From the NCBI GenBank assembly GCA_018417955.1, contig JACTVC010000001.1, positions 1,922,001 to 1,986,000 on the forward strand: 64,000 bases of DNA. Reading direction: 5' to 3'. Of the stretch, positions 45,549 through 56,751 are shown piece after piece. Source of the DNA: Laccaria trichodermophora (Eukaryota > Basidiomycota > Agaricomycetes > Agaricales > Hydnangiaceae). A program made the translations under genes and the position numbers. How positions within the stretch are numbered: position 1 is the first letter of the stretch; the number at the start of each line of letters is the position of its first letter. The notes under the pieces are model-generated. The model ran no database searches and was not told the origin of the DNA. It worked only from the letters and a program-made list of their open reading frames with translations.

Positions 45549-46263
45549 ATGGTGGGGGCACTGCAGACTTCACCAAAGCATGGTTGAAGTCTGCATTTCT
45601 TGGTAGAGGGAGAGCTGGAGAGTTGTGGGAATGCACCAGCTCATCACAGGAGGAACCTTAGCATGGAGGGTAGCTGCTGCTCGCGCACTTTGCAGTGGGC
45701 TTACTACTTCATGTGAAAGGGCTCATCCATCCTTCAGTTGGATGAACCATTGACTTTAGCTTGTGCTTGCACAGCAGGTTGAGGTTTGTTCGATTGGGGT
45801 GCTGCGCTGACTCTGAGCAGCTGGGCTTTGGGATTTCGCGACTACGCAGCCTGAAGTCTACTGTGAGGAGAGTTCCTACTCACCTATGTCTGGATTCTGC
45901 GACTACGCGACCATTGACTTGGTGAGGAGGTTGCCCACAACCAGTGTTGCCTGCTGCTTCACTGTCTCTCAGACTCCACCTGTTCCTCAACCATCTCCCT
46001 TGTCTTTTAGCATCTAGGCCTCTCAAGAACAGCCAGATGTTCATTGACATCCCTCCAGTTCAGTCTGCTGCTCTGGAAATTATGTGCTATGCCCTACTAT
46101 GCTTCTCTCCCAATCCTTGCTCTTTTCTTGCTTGAGGAATGAGTGTTCTCATCCTCCTTACTTCTCTATGAACTCCCTGGAATGGCTCTTCTTGGTTTCT
46201 GAATGGTTAGAAGGGTTTGGAGTGGTTTTGGGTTGGATGGGGTTGATGGGACATCAACATGGG

Positions 46264-46566
46264 ACTTATTCACATCATATCTCGCCAACCGACACCCCGA
46301 TTGCTCTCGTCTCTTTTGCGCTAGGAAGCCCTCGTTCACACCTTTCTTTGGACCCCCTGAACTCGCCGAACGGTCACGTATTGGCTGCGTTTCGCCTAGT
46401 TCAGCCTGGCATGGCCAAAATGAACATATCTCGTCCGTTCTCGGCGAGATCCTCGTCGTTCCTTGTGTTCTTTGGCTCGTTTTAAAGCCACGGTCAATGC
46501 GCTTCTGAGAAGCCTTTATACGCGTCAAACGGACGAGTGGTTCTCGTGTTACAGCACCATCCCTCC
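46264..46566. repeat. About 300-bp internal repeat, copy 1
   Basis: The unit runs from ACATCATATCTCGCCAACCG through GAACTCGCCGAACGGTCACG and TCGGCGAGATCC to GTTACAGCACCATCCCTCCA. Further copies lie at about 47816-48120 and 48128-48440. All have short frames only. Confidence 0.7.
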
Positions 46567-46984
46567 ATCAGCAAATCAGGGGAAATACCCTGAGCCATCA
46601 TAAGGTCCAAAATCGATCACAATCCACCACAATCGTCACAATTTACAATAAGATTTCAATCCTCCTCACAACGTCTAATGAGGCCTCATCATCGCTGCGT
46701 TTTTAGGCAATCTCTCACAATTTAGAGCAAGATTTTACAATCTCGTGCTATCATAAATTCTTTTGCGACGTTATGATCCGTTTTGATTGCTTATGAGGGA
46801 TTCTGGACTGTTCACACGTTCATTCCTTTCAATTTTATGCTTCGTAGAATTGAAACATATGTATTGTATTACAAAATAAAACAAGGACTAATGACCATGA
46901 ACAACTGTAAATGCCTGCATACCTAAAGAGAATGGATAGAACTCGAATGCAGAATGCGCGGTCTCCTTTGTAGCAACAAAGTTG

Positions 46985-47235
46985 TTCGCCCGAAGTCATG
47001 GCTTGATCGGCCATAGGGAGGGAGAAGGGGAGGCAAGCCGTTGTCTTTTGCAAAGTCGAGCCGTGGTTGGTTGATGTCGATGGCAACGATGATGGAGATT
47101 GGGCGATGGCACGAGCGAGAAAGTAGATGGCGCCAACACTGATGACAAGGTCGGTTTGACCAGCAGTAAGGTTCCCGCAGTGCGTACCATGGATGAGAAC
47201 GGCCTCTGAGAGTGCGGCCTGCTCAAATGCGATTT
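46985..47235 (-). pseudogene. Alcohol-dehydrogenase-like fragment captured in the LTR element
   Basis: On the minus strand, AALSEAVLIHGTH...GNLTAGQTDLVISVGAIYFLARAIA is followed, in a shifted frame, by SIIVAIDINQPRLDFAKDNG. The layout resembles the Rossmann fold of medium-chain zinc alcohol or sorbitol dehydrogenases: a hydrophobic strand with a degraded GxGxxG, then a strand ending in acidic DI(N/D) that binds the NAD ribose, then R-L-x-F-A-K. The glycine-rich loop is altered and the frame is broken, so it is not functional. Confidence 0.45.
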
Positions 47236-47815
47236 ATTAGGAGATGGACTTTTGGTCAGAGAAGGGCAGGACTCACAAGAGGGTAAGGCCAGACTAGACT
47301 GGCACATACACCAACTCACTGATGTGGCCAACATCGGTGAGCAGGTGTATGCGCAGACTATAGTAGGTGGTGGTTACAAGGTTGGGAACAAGTTCGGATT
47401 CGCAAACTTCAACATGAGTCACATGTCACAATATTCCGAACTCAGCTGAACCTACCCAATGACTCCATCTCTGCTCGGAAAGTCAAAGATCTACTGACAA
47501 CAGCTGACAACTCGAGTTGTATCTCTGTGATACTGTCGAGAAGTGTTCCCGTTCATGAACACCTGAGAAGTGCTATGGTTTGACCAATTCTTCCTCTTCA
47601 CACTGTCTCATAATTAAACATAAGAGTTACATATATGGTTTTATCCAACCATGAGACTATGATACTCTCCATCCATCCTCACGAGGAGCACACAAGGATT
47701 ACAATGGATTGTGAGGGATTGTGATCTGCCATCATCTGAGTAATTTCTCGTGAGAAATAAAAGGTCATAACGGAACTTCACCGATTTGCTGATGTCCAAC
47801 AACCATTTACACAGC

Positions 47816-48440
47816 ACTTATCCACATCATATCTCGCCAACCGACGCCCCGATTTCTCTCGTCTCTTTTGAGCTAGGAAGCCCTCGTCCACACCTTTCTT
47901 TGGACCCCCTGAACTCGCCGAACGGTCACGTATTGGCTGCGTTTCGCCTAGTTCAGCCTGGCATGGCCAAAATGGACATATTTCGTCCGTTCTCGGCGAG
48001 ATCCTCGTCGATCCTTTAGTTCTTTGGTTCGTTTTAAAGCCACGGTCAATGCGCTTTTGGGAAGCCCTCATACGTGTCAAACGGACGAGCGGTTCTCGTG
48101 TTACAGCACCATCCCTCCAACAACCATTTACACAGGACTTATTCATGTCATATCTCGCCGACCGACGCCCGGATCGCACTCATCTTTTTTGCGTTGGAAA
48201 GCCCTGATCCACACCTTTCTTTGGACTCCCTGAACTCGCCAAACGGTCACCTGTTGGCGGCGCATCGCCTAGTTCAGCCTGGTATGACCAAGATGAACAT
48301 ATTTCGTCCGTTCTCGGCGAGATCTCGGTCGCCTCTTTCGTTCTTTAATCCCTTTTGAAGCTACGGTCAATGCGCTTCTGGGAAGCCCTCATACGCATCA
48401 AACAGACAAGCGGTTCTTGCGTTACAGCGTCATCTCTCCA
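47816..48440. repeat. About 300-bp internal repeat, copies 2 and 3 in tandem
   Basis: Two adjacent copies of the unit described at 46264-46566, joined by CCAACAACCATTTACACAG. Copy 3 is the more diverged. Confidence 0.7.
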
Positions 48441-48831
48441 ACAACCATTTCCCCATTCCTATTGTCAGAACTTGCTCACATCGGACGTTCTATAGCCCAT
48501 TTTAAACGTCTGAATCGTACCTTTCCGACGCACTTATTTACATCAATAACAGACAAAAGCCTGGTCTGCAGCATGCATTTACTCCAGAACTGCAGTTTCT
48601 GGGTACTTCCTCTCTATCTCAACGACCACGGCTCGTCATGATACGCGAATTATACCGTTGGAAAGGTGTCGTTCGTAACTTTCGAACGGGTATTTGATCT
48701 CCAGGAACGGGCCAGAAATCACTACGCCATGCTCAAACACATTTTTGGCTACCTCAGGATCTCCCCTCTATTTGGGGTGTTAAGACTTGATTGGAGGACT
48801 CTTATGGGCAGGGGAGACACCTCAACTGGTT

Positions 48832-49215
48832 GAGAGTTGCTGCTCGCGCATTACGCGGCGGACTCTTCTTCAGTCATGGTAATCTTCTGGCTCCATCAGA
48901 AGGCTGATTGCTGCTCGCGCGTTGCGCGGTGGATCAGTGTGGAGGAGTTGCAGCTTGTGCATTACATGGCGGACTCTTCTTCAATCATGGTAACCTTCTG
49001 GGTCCCTCAGAAGTACTGATTGCTGCTCACTTGTTACGCGGCAGATCAGTGTTGAGGAGTTGCTGCTCACACATTATGCGGCAGACTCTTCTTCAATCAT
49101 GGTAACCTTCTGGCTCCTGATTGCAGCTCGCATGTTTTGCGGCGGATCAGTGTTGAGGAGTTGCTGCTCACACATTATGCAGCGGACTCTTCTTCAATCA
49201 TGGTAACCTTACAGA
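48832..49215. repeat. Tandem repeat of about 110-125 bp
   Basis: Successive copies contain GAGTTGCTGCTCACACATTA, GCGGCGGACTCTTCTTCA, ATCATGGTAACCTTCTGG and GATTGCTGCTCGC. Three to four copies are present inside the LTR element. Confidence 0.6.
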
Positions 49216-49479
49216 TTGCTGCTTGTGTGTTGCATGGCCTGTGTCCACTCTGGGGGGCAAAATTTATGACAACATTTTTTTTCCCCTCCTTTCCTTTGAC
49301 CTCTTATCATTCCTACCCAACATGGCACCACCTTTACCCACTCAGACACCAACTTAGGATCACGGCTTGTAATTTTCCACTGCACGATCTCTTTGCCTCT
49401 ATCCTCCCTGGCTTGATCTTTGAGATTCGCACACTGGAAAAGTGGGGGGCTGTAGGGGAGTATAGGTGGAAGATGGGAG

Positions 49480-49720
49480 GAGAGGTGCAAGCCTCTATCC
49501 CATTACACACTCCCCACGTCCAGACGACACACCACAATGGAAGCAAGCTACATCATCTTGATGGGTAGAGGGAGTTGAGTTGGGATCAACGATCTGAGTG
49601 GAGAGGCGCAAGCCTCTATCACACTATACATGTCTTATACCCAGACCACAAGTATGATGGAAGCATGCTACACCATCTTGATGGGGAAAGGCAATGGAGT
49701 TGGGATGGATGACCTGGAAG
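49480..49720. repeat. Two-copy tandem repeat of about 120 bp
   Basis: Both copies contain GGAGAGG(T/C)GCAAGCCTCTATC, then ATGGAAGCA(A/T)GCTACA(T/C)CATC and TTGATGGG. This is the last repeat block before the right LTR. Confidence 0.6.
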
Positions 49721-50009
49721 CCATCCACTTGCATGGTTTCCCAGTACTCATGGTTATACATCACTGAAGAGAGAATGGGAGGATCATATGGGTATTTCTG
49801 GGTTAAGCTGGGAGCTTACAGTGACCAGCTTTCCAGATAGCAAATTATTTGGGGCCAAATTTTTTCTTTCTTTTATTCATCTTCTTTGCTTTGCTACCTT
49901 TTGGTCTCATTTTATCCTGATATTCACTCTGGGGGGCAAGAGGATTTCTATTCTATTATTCTTCCCCACCATTGTTTTCCTTACATGCCCTCTGGACATT
50001 GGGGGGCTT

Positions 50010-50328
50010 TGTGATATAGGATTGGAAGGGAATGCCCAGAGGCCATAGTCAAACAGTGGTATATAGCTAGATTTGGATATCTTACATAATATATTGATCT
50101 TTTGTCTTGAACCACCACCTTGTCAGCAGTCTTGCCATCCTCTTGCACTACATGTAGTGCTTTGTATAACTGTACTTCCTACAGTATGCATAATCATGTT
50201 GGGCCAGCTGAGTATCTTGTAACTGCTCATTGCTCACTCATGGGTGTTGATCCCAGATCCACCCATTCTTGCCTCCTCCTTCCCTCTTGGCTTCAGCTAT
50301 GCGAGAAGTTCAGAGTGAACACTTCACA
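50010..50328. repeat. Right LTR
   Basis: It is identical to the left LTR except at two positions by my reading. It is followed by the second GCAGC copy at 50329-50333. Confidence 0.9.
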
Positions 50329-50333
50329 GCAGC

Positions 50334-51240
50334 AGTTTTCTCATTGGAGGGGTATCTTGAAGATAGTGTCTCCACAACACCAGATCTGGAAGCCATACAG
50401 AAATTGCCCTTCCATATTTCATGATCAGGAGGACCTAGACAACTCATCCACTGGGAGCAAAGTTCATGAACGCATTCACCAAACAGTTCACTGAACCAGT
50501 GAATGCCCCATGGTCATGTGTCCATCCTCCTAGGCACTGCTGCTGTCCACCACTCTTGTCTTTGTTGCGTCCTCGTCACCAATGGCATTAATAGAACTTA
50601 CTGTTATGTGGTAGGGCCCTATAATTCTATTCAACAATTAGTAGATTATTGCCTATATAATTAAATTTCTCTTGATGGATCTTCTTGGATCTTCATGAGG
50701 AGATGCAGAAAACAATGAAATTCTTCTGTTATAAGTACATGATGAGCTGATTATAAAAATGGGTAGAGACATTGTGTTGGCCATGGAGTGTAGGTAGCCT
50801 TGTCGCTGTGATACTTTGGTGGACAAGAGGGGGGCGCAGTGAAATGCTAGTGACAGTGGCAGGTGCCTTTGTCAGAAAAACCCAGGGGGCCTTATAATGC
50901 ACTATAATGGTGGAGAAACATTTTAAATTGTAATGCATTACAAGAGGGGAGAAATGGCCTTATAGGGTGGGTATAATGGCCAAATTGCTATTATAAACCC
51001 AATTTCAGGCCATAAAAGACTAGTCTTAGGATAAAATCAGCTAGCTAGTGTAATAATAACTAGCCGTGACCCGTGCTTCGCACAGGGCTTTCCCCATGAA
51101 AGTTGAACTGTTCACTACCAATGATCACATATGAATTCAAGATTATTTAGAAATGAAATGAATTCATGCTTGAGCAGAGCAATGCTGGACTGAAGTATTG
51201 AAGTAATAGAGAGTATCTATAAGGTGGAGGCTATCAAGAA
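50334..51240. other. No supportable gene
   Basis: The first 90 bp continue the coding-like frame interrupted by the LTR element. The rest is AT-rich without repeats or domains that I recognise. Confidence 0.35.
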
Positions 51241-51242
51241 CT

Positions 51243-51800
51243 TCAAGAGGGTGACACATTTTCGTCATTGAACAGATCTGAGTCAGCAGAGCTCTCTGAC
51301 TCAAGCCTCTTGTGTTTGGCCACTCTGTTAGCCTGTGCTGGTGTCAGAGTTGTTGGTGTTGGTGTTGGTGATTCAGATACCTTCTGGTTGTAGCCCAAAA
51401 GCCCTCTATAGATGTAGAGCTGAGCATAGCTCGCAGGGCATGTTCCTGCCAGCACCAGTGCTCCTGACCGATGATGCAGTTTGCCACAAATCCTAAAAAC
51501 AGGAGGTCCTCATCCCTAGTTGACAGAATGATCCTCATCAACACCAAGTGAAGTGAATGATAAGGCCCAGTGATATTTCCAGATCTCATCCTGAAATGTG
51601 GTCGCATCGCAGCCCAGTGGTGAGGAGCCGTCGAAGAGGTTCTGACAGGGCTTCAAGGGCCAGAAGCTGGACCTTGCCTTCAATGCAGCACATTCCAAAC
51701 TTCGGTGAGTGCTTCGAACCGGCAGCAAGCTTTTCTGTGAGCCACTGAAGAGTGCCGCAATGAGGACAGGGGATGTCCATGCAGCCCAAGTCATGTTGTT
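51243..51800 (-). pseudogene. Helitron-type protein, N-terminal fragment
   Basis: Minus-strand blocks are MDIPCPHCGTLQWLTEKLA, HSPKFGMCCIEGKVQL, DEIWKYHWALSFTSLGVD, then in another frame ICGKLHHRSGAL and SYAQLYIY. The CPHC...W...EK...F..CC.G.V pattern followed by the HGxLxHR...AQLYIYD block is characteristic of the region just before the helicase-like N-terminal domain of Helitron Rep/Hel proteins. Frameshifts are present and neither Rep nor helicase domains follow, so this is a dead fragment. Confidence 0.7.
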
Positions 51801-52000
51801 GGGGTGGATCCTGGTATGGTTGGCAAGCTGCTAGGAATGGTTGCCATGATCTTCCTCATTGTGACATTGTTTGTGTAGTGGTTCTCCAAGCACCATTTGC
51901 TGGATGAGCAGGAATGAAGCCATTAGATACAGAGTAAAAAATGATCTATTGCTATTCGAAAAGGATGGCTAAAATAAAATAAGTATTATAGACAGAAAGC

Positions 52001-53093
52001 ATGCTGTCACCCACCAAATTTCTTGCCAACAAAGCCCTGCAATGGCTCAGAGATGAAACCCCATGTGGAACCAAACATTCTCATCTGGCAAGTGGAGAGT
52101 ACGTCGTCGGTGTTGTGAGCACAAAAGATCCTCAATGCGAGTCTCTTGATTCAACGCTTGATAACTTGACCTTGTACTTTCAACATATCCTAGTTGAAGA
52201 GTCAGGCTTTCACATCATTGGATGGCAGGGCGACAGTGGGGACTTTCTTCAGAATTCAGGGTGAGATCTCAGAAAGCCTGCCATGCATGTTGCTGTTGAT
52301 GTTGAGGAGTTGTGAGAGTATTGCAGGATCTACACATGAATGAATTAATGAGTTTGAGAGAGGGAGAGAGTCATTGGAGAGTCGTACAGGGGGCATGAAT
52401 GTCAGTCACGTCTGTATCATGACCATGCCCTGAGTTGCCAAGAACGGCGGATCTTTCGAGAACCTTGGCGACTTTCCATTTCAATGGCAGCACAGCCACA
52501 AGACAGTCTGACACCAATCTGCAGTCAACAGGTTATTCTGTGAGGATAGGCAACAGCCATTCAATAATCAGTTCGAAGTCGTAAGAAATCTCTATTTACA
52601 CACACATAGTTTATGCAATACTCGCGCTAAGGATGATAAAGGGGGAAAGTGCATGCACAAGGAAAGAGTAATGGAAAGATTGAGGAGGATGTTGTGAGGA
52701 AGGTGCGTTGGCGTTTGTCTTCGTCGTTTATCTTGTGTCCGTGGGAAAAGCCGATGTCGTTTTATAATATGATGTCAGTCCTGTAACCGATCGATCTTGT
52801 AAGGCACATCAGGTTTTTCCGACATTGACTGACAAAGCGGGGTGTGGGAAAGCGGCATCCCAATCAACGTTCATTCAATATTCAGCACTCAGCGTTCACA
52901 GTTCGTGAACTTATATGCTTGTGGATGAGATTTCCTGATGATCAGAGGTGGGCGTCGCTTTTGTTCTGGTGAATGTTTTGAGACAAATATAGAACGTGCA
53001 TATTTGTTACAGTTGCGTCATCTCACACAATTCATCTCAGCATAACCTCAGCGCCCTTCAGATGATTACTTTTCGCTGCTTCTTACTCTCATC
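52001..53093. other. Intergenic region with an uncertain short frame
   Basis: An 87-aa plus frame (52001-52264) has no recognisable domain. The rest probably includes the upstream region of the oxygenase gene. I see no clear TATA box. A pyrimidine-rich stretch precedes the start codon at 53094. Confidence 0.35.
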
Positions 53094-54564
53094 ATGTCGG
53101 ATTCTACGATAGCCTCTGACTTCTCCAGTATCCCAATCCTCGATTACTCTCTACTGGACTCACCATCTCAACGACCCAAGTTTATTGCACAACTTCAACA
53201 TGCGCTCATCAACGTCGGCTTTCTCTACCTCTCAAATCACCCCGTATCAACAACCGACATCGACTCTCTAACCCAATACATCCCGAAACTCTTCGCGTTG
53301 CGTCAAGAAGCCAAAGACAAAATTCGAATGGCGAATTCGGAGCATTTCCTGGGGTATTCGAGGTTAGGGGCTGAGTTGACGAAGGGGAAAGTGGACCAGA
53401 GGGAACAATTCGATTTTGCGACGAGGCATGTTTGTAGGTGGAAGGAGGGCGATCCCGAATATTATCGCCTTTGGGGTCAGTCGCAGGTGTGTGTGTTCAT
53501 TATCACTTTCCGACGGACGTGTCTTTGTTCACTCTGCGCAAACCAGTGGCCTGACGAAGACCTAATTCCGGGATTTAGGGATACTATGGAACGTTACCTG
53601 GACCAGGTTCAAGACCTCAGCTACAAGCTTAGTTCCTTAGTCGCAGAGGCGTTCGGTCTCCCTCCGAACGGGCTTGCGCACTTCTATGACACCGACGAGC
53701 TAATGCAGCACCGGTCGAAGATTGTGCGATATCCCGTGGTCAAGGAAGGCGACGACGACCAGGGCGTAGGCCCCCATTACGATGCGGGATTCCTTACATT
53801 CGTTGAGTGTCTATTCGTCGTTCTCCATATTCATGCGGTATTTACCATGGACGTTTTTAGCTCTTGCAAGCGTCGCCACACCGTGGACTACAAGTCCAGA
53901 ATCTTTCAGGACAGTGGATTGACGCACCTCCCATACCGGGCACTTTCGTTGTCAACATCGGAAAAGGTTTGTTTCTGCTCTACCTTGTGACTAGATCTCG
54001 ACGCCCTAATTTCTTGTATCAGCCTTAGAATTCGTGACACGAGGATTGGCTCGCGCAACCTCCCATCGGGTTATATCGCCTAAAGGGTCGACAACACCTC
54101 GATATTCGGTGCCTTTCTTCCAGAACATTGGCTTGGGTGTGCAACTTGCAAACCAGGTGCTTGATTGTAAGCTATCTTTCTTTTTAGAATCTGACATTTC
54201 GAATGATATTGATTGATGAATGGTATAGTCCCTCCCGAAATTCTAAAATTACGGGACCAAAGGGGTACGGTAGCCACGACTGCCTGTGAGTGACACTCCA
54301 TTCCCTGCGTCAGAGGGTGTTTGACTTATGGTCACATCCCTTCTTAGCTGTCAATTTCTCCGAGTTCGATAAAGAACCATCGGGAAAAGTCAACCTCATT
54401 GGACGTATAAAGTTTGTGTCTGAATCATCATGTCAATTAGCTCTATACTAAACGGCATGTTTTATTTCACTAGGAGCCATCCGGATGTTGGAGAGCGACA
54501 TTATCCGGAATTGTTCAAACAAATCTTTCCTCAAGGTTTCACAGGCAAAGGGAGTGCATACTAA
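53094..54564 (+). CDS. 2-oxoglutarate/Fe(II) oxygenase, isopenicillin-N-synthase-like
   Basis: My model joins 53094-53486, 53547-53801, 53861-53966, 54023-54166, 54229-54285, 54348-54411 and 54474-54564. That is 1,110 nt, 369 aa, with introns of 56-62 bp and the frame kept throughout. The N-terminal DIOX_N-like part has IPILDYSLLD and VGFLYLSNHPV. The catalytic core has HYD in GVGPHYDAGFLTF (iron ligands H and D) and the distal H in ATSHRV. PRYSVPFF provides the R-x-S that binds 2-oxoglutarate. The length is normal for the family. Members oxidise small molecules in secondary or general metabolism; the substrate cannot be inferred. It is intact and is the first gene of the host-like island. 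Confidence 0.92.
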
Positions 54565-54565
54565 A

Positions 54566-55269
54566 TTTATTGCGGTATCTGTCATAAGTAGCTTATATGT
54601 ATAATAAGCAAGTAAGTCTGGAGAAAACCGTCAGGGAAGATGAGGTTGGATACGTTGAGTGGGTTGACCGGATTGTGTGGAGGTGGGCGTCGAGTTGGCT
54701 TTGGGCTGCTGTTCGAGTAGTCATGATCAATATCCAGGTCCACAATATCCAGGTCCAGCGCTTGCATAGACCAAAGTAACTTCGTTATTGCTTCGTTTCC
54801 TACGCAGAATACAGGTAGAACGTTTCCGCCAAACATGACACCACCCCAGCTGGTTGAAGTCAACAAGCAGCCCTCGAGTAATTCGGTAACGGCTGATGAC
54901 TGCGCATCGCGATCCTATGCAACATTCTACAACCGGATAGTGAATGTAAAACGCTATGAATGACGTCGGTGATTCTGGTGCAGAGCGGAGAGGGTCATGA
55001 GTAAGGAGCATCAATGACATTTCACGGGATGGAAAGGCAGGGTATGAGAAGGAGGGACATTCCGACCACATCTTCCATCGTCGGTTACTGCCAATCCCTA
55101 TGAACGCTGGCACCAGGGACCGCGATCGTTGTAGCCGGTATCGGCTCTGGCAGGCATTTCGGGATCTTGACCAGGGAAACCTTGATCAACGTCGAAATGT
55201 GACCACCAAGAGGCCAGCACGACATGTGCGGGGAAAATCAGCCAACCCCGCCACCACCCATGTGGGGTA
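54566..55269. other. Intergenic, no gene seen
   Basis: Overlapping short frames on both strands lack splice sites or domains. It separates the convergent 3' ends of the oxygenase and the membrane-protein gene. Confidence 0.4.
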
Positions 55270-55924
55270 TCAGGAGATCTTATTATCAGCATCCATGATA
55301 GCATACCCCGTCACACCCGCCGCCAACGCAAAGCACAAAACCATCCCCAACGCAATGAAGCAGCGCTTGGCCCACATAACCTCCACCACCCGCACATGAG
55401 CCATAAACGCCGCTCTCTCCGCCTCCGTTCGTTGTTGTCCCTCCAACCATGGATGTCGGTAGGGGTACGGGTACCACTTGCTGGGACATTGGACCACAAC
55501 GAAAGAGGCGCCCAAGATCCACATGGGCGGACAACCTGTGCAGAGCTGAGTGAGTAAGACGGAGGTGGGGAAGCAGAAGGAACGAACAGAAACCAATTTT
55601 GAATAAGATCATGGGAAGTGTCCTGGGTTCGTGCCCCCCGAACCTTGGAGGAGAGGGTCTCGAGGTGTAAGCCGGCAGCCTCTCGCTAACGTTTCGATAT
55701 AGTGGAAGATCGGAGTCGTCCCCTTGACTGCATGAGATAGCAGGGGGATGCAGACTTGCTGCGTCTTCCGTAGTTACAGAAGCACGTCCATTCTCAAGTG
55801 CACTGCAGTCGGGAATTGCCAAATGTGCCGGTGGGGGCTCTATTACAACGGCTGGAGTGGTTGCGTTTGTTGACGCCCGTTGACCGTCTTTTGGAACGGC
55901 GTACAGTGGTAGTGGAGGGTACAT
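55270..55924 (-). CDS. Small two-pass membrane protein, basidiomycete-specific type
   Basis: Exon 1 is 55924-55594 and exon 2 is 55535-55270, with a 58-bp intron ending CTGCACAG. This gives FKIG|CPPMWILGASF in phase. The N-terminal half is cytosolic-looking and Pro/Ser-rich (EPPPAHLAIPD, PAYTSRPSPPRFGGHEP). A first hydrophobic segment spans PMWILGASFVVVQ. Then come YRHPWLEGQQRTEAERAAF, a conserved-looking EVMWAKRCF and a second membrane segment FIALGMVLCFALAAGVTGYAI. The start may lie further upstream, since an acceptor-like CCTTATAG precedes the ATG at 55924 and the frame stays open. Similar proteins are common in basidiomycetes and uncharacterised. Confidence 0.65.
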
Positions 55925-56751
55925 AGCCGGCGCTGCACCTATAAGGGGGTGAGCTGAAAATGGTGTCCATCCAACTGCGAGATAGAACGCACCAAGTGGA
56001 ATTGAACATCCAGCTCGCAGGTCTTGGATATCAATATATCAATGCCTGTCGAGGTCATGGGGCGGCGGACATGACAAGGAGGAGAGTCTAGGTTATGTCG
56101 AGACTTTACTAAGAATGTCTTGAAGTTCATTCTCAAGGTCCAGCCAAGAAAGTAGCTTGGCGGGTGACTGACAAGAATAGATCTCCTGATTTAGCACACA
56201 AATCCCAACACGAACGTGCGTCGTCATGTGCACCTTGCGCGATCGCTTTCTCGCACAAAGACAGGCAACGGGATGGAGTTGAGGTGGCGGGAGGAGAGGG
56301 CATTTATAAGACACTCTCCTCGTTTATCCTTCGCGTCTGAAGTTGCCGTCGTGTTGTGCGTGCTCGAGGAAACGGAGGTTCAAGTGGTGGAGGAAATGGA
56401 ATGCGCGAAGAAATCTGAAGAGTGTGCTTCTTCTAGGGTCAAGGACATGGCACATGATACCTATTCGTCGTCATCGTATCCCTTGGGACCGTATTCTTGA
56501 CGTGGCACAGGGAGAATATGGAGGCATATGATCGCTATTTGCGACTGTGCACACCGGTGCCCGTCACTGTACTATGGTAAATTGGACGAGACTGGTAAAC
56601 GCGCTTCAAATGGCTTTAGTTGTGACTGTGTTGGCGCAGGCGCTGCCAGCTTCACCCAACAGCGTGGCGTAATTTCAAAAACGGACGGTGATGAGGTTTG
56701 TCACGAGCCTATACTGTCATGTGACCATTACCGGGTCACTTTAGCTTAAAT
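55925..56751. other. Probable promoter region and unassigned sequence
   Basis: It holds the upstream region of the membrane-protein gene. Short plus-strand frames (56216-56500, 56528-56749) have no recognisable domains. Confidence 0.35.

Larger units (their letters stand above)
45230..50328. mobile_element. Young non-autonomous LTR retroelement (LARD-type)
   Basis: It is 5,099 bp, bounded by direct 319-bp LTRs and a 5-bp duplication GCAGC (45225-45229 and 50329-50333). The two LTRs differ at two positions by my reading. The 4.46 kb interior has no gag, protease, RT, RNase H or integrase. It has instead three roughly 300-bp dispersed repeats, short tandem repeats and a segment that resembles part of a host dehydrogenase gene. 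ATTGGGGGGCTT just before the right LTR is a plausible polypurine tract. A primer-binding site could start with TGGTGGGGGCAC one base after the left LTR. Mobilisation would need enzymes from another element. Confidence 0.88.

Noticed and set aside
46166..48233. Several 70-130-aa frames within the LTR element (for example 47778-48179)
   Set aside because: The same peptides recur because the underlying 300-bp DNA unit is repeated; no domain is seen.
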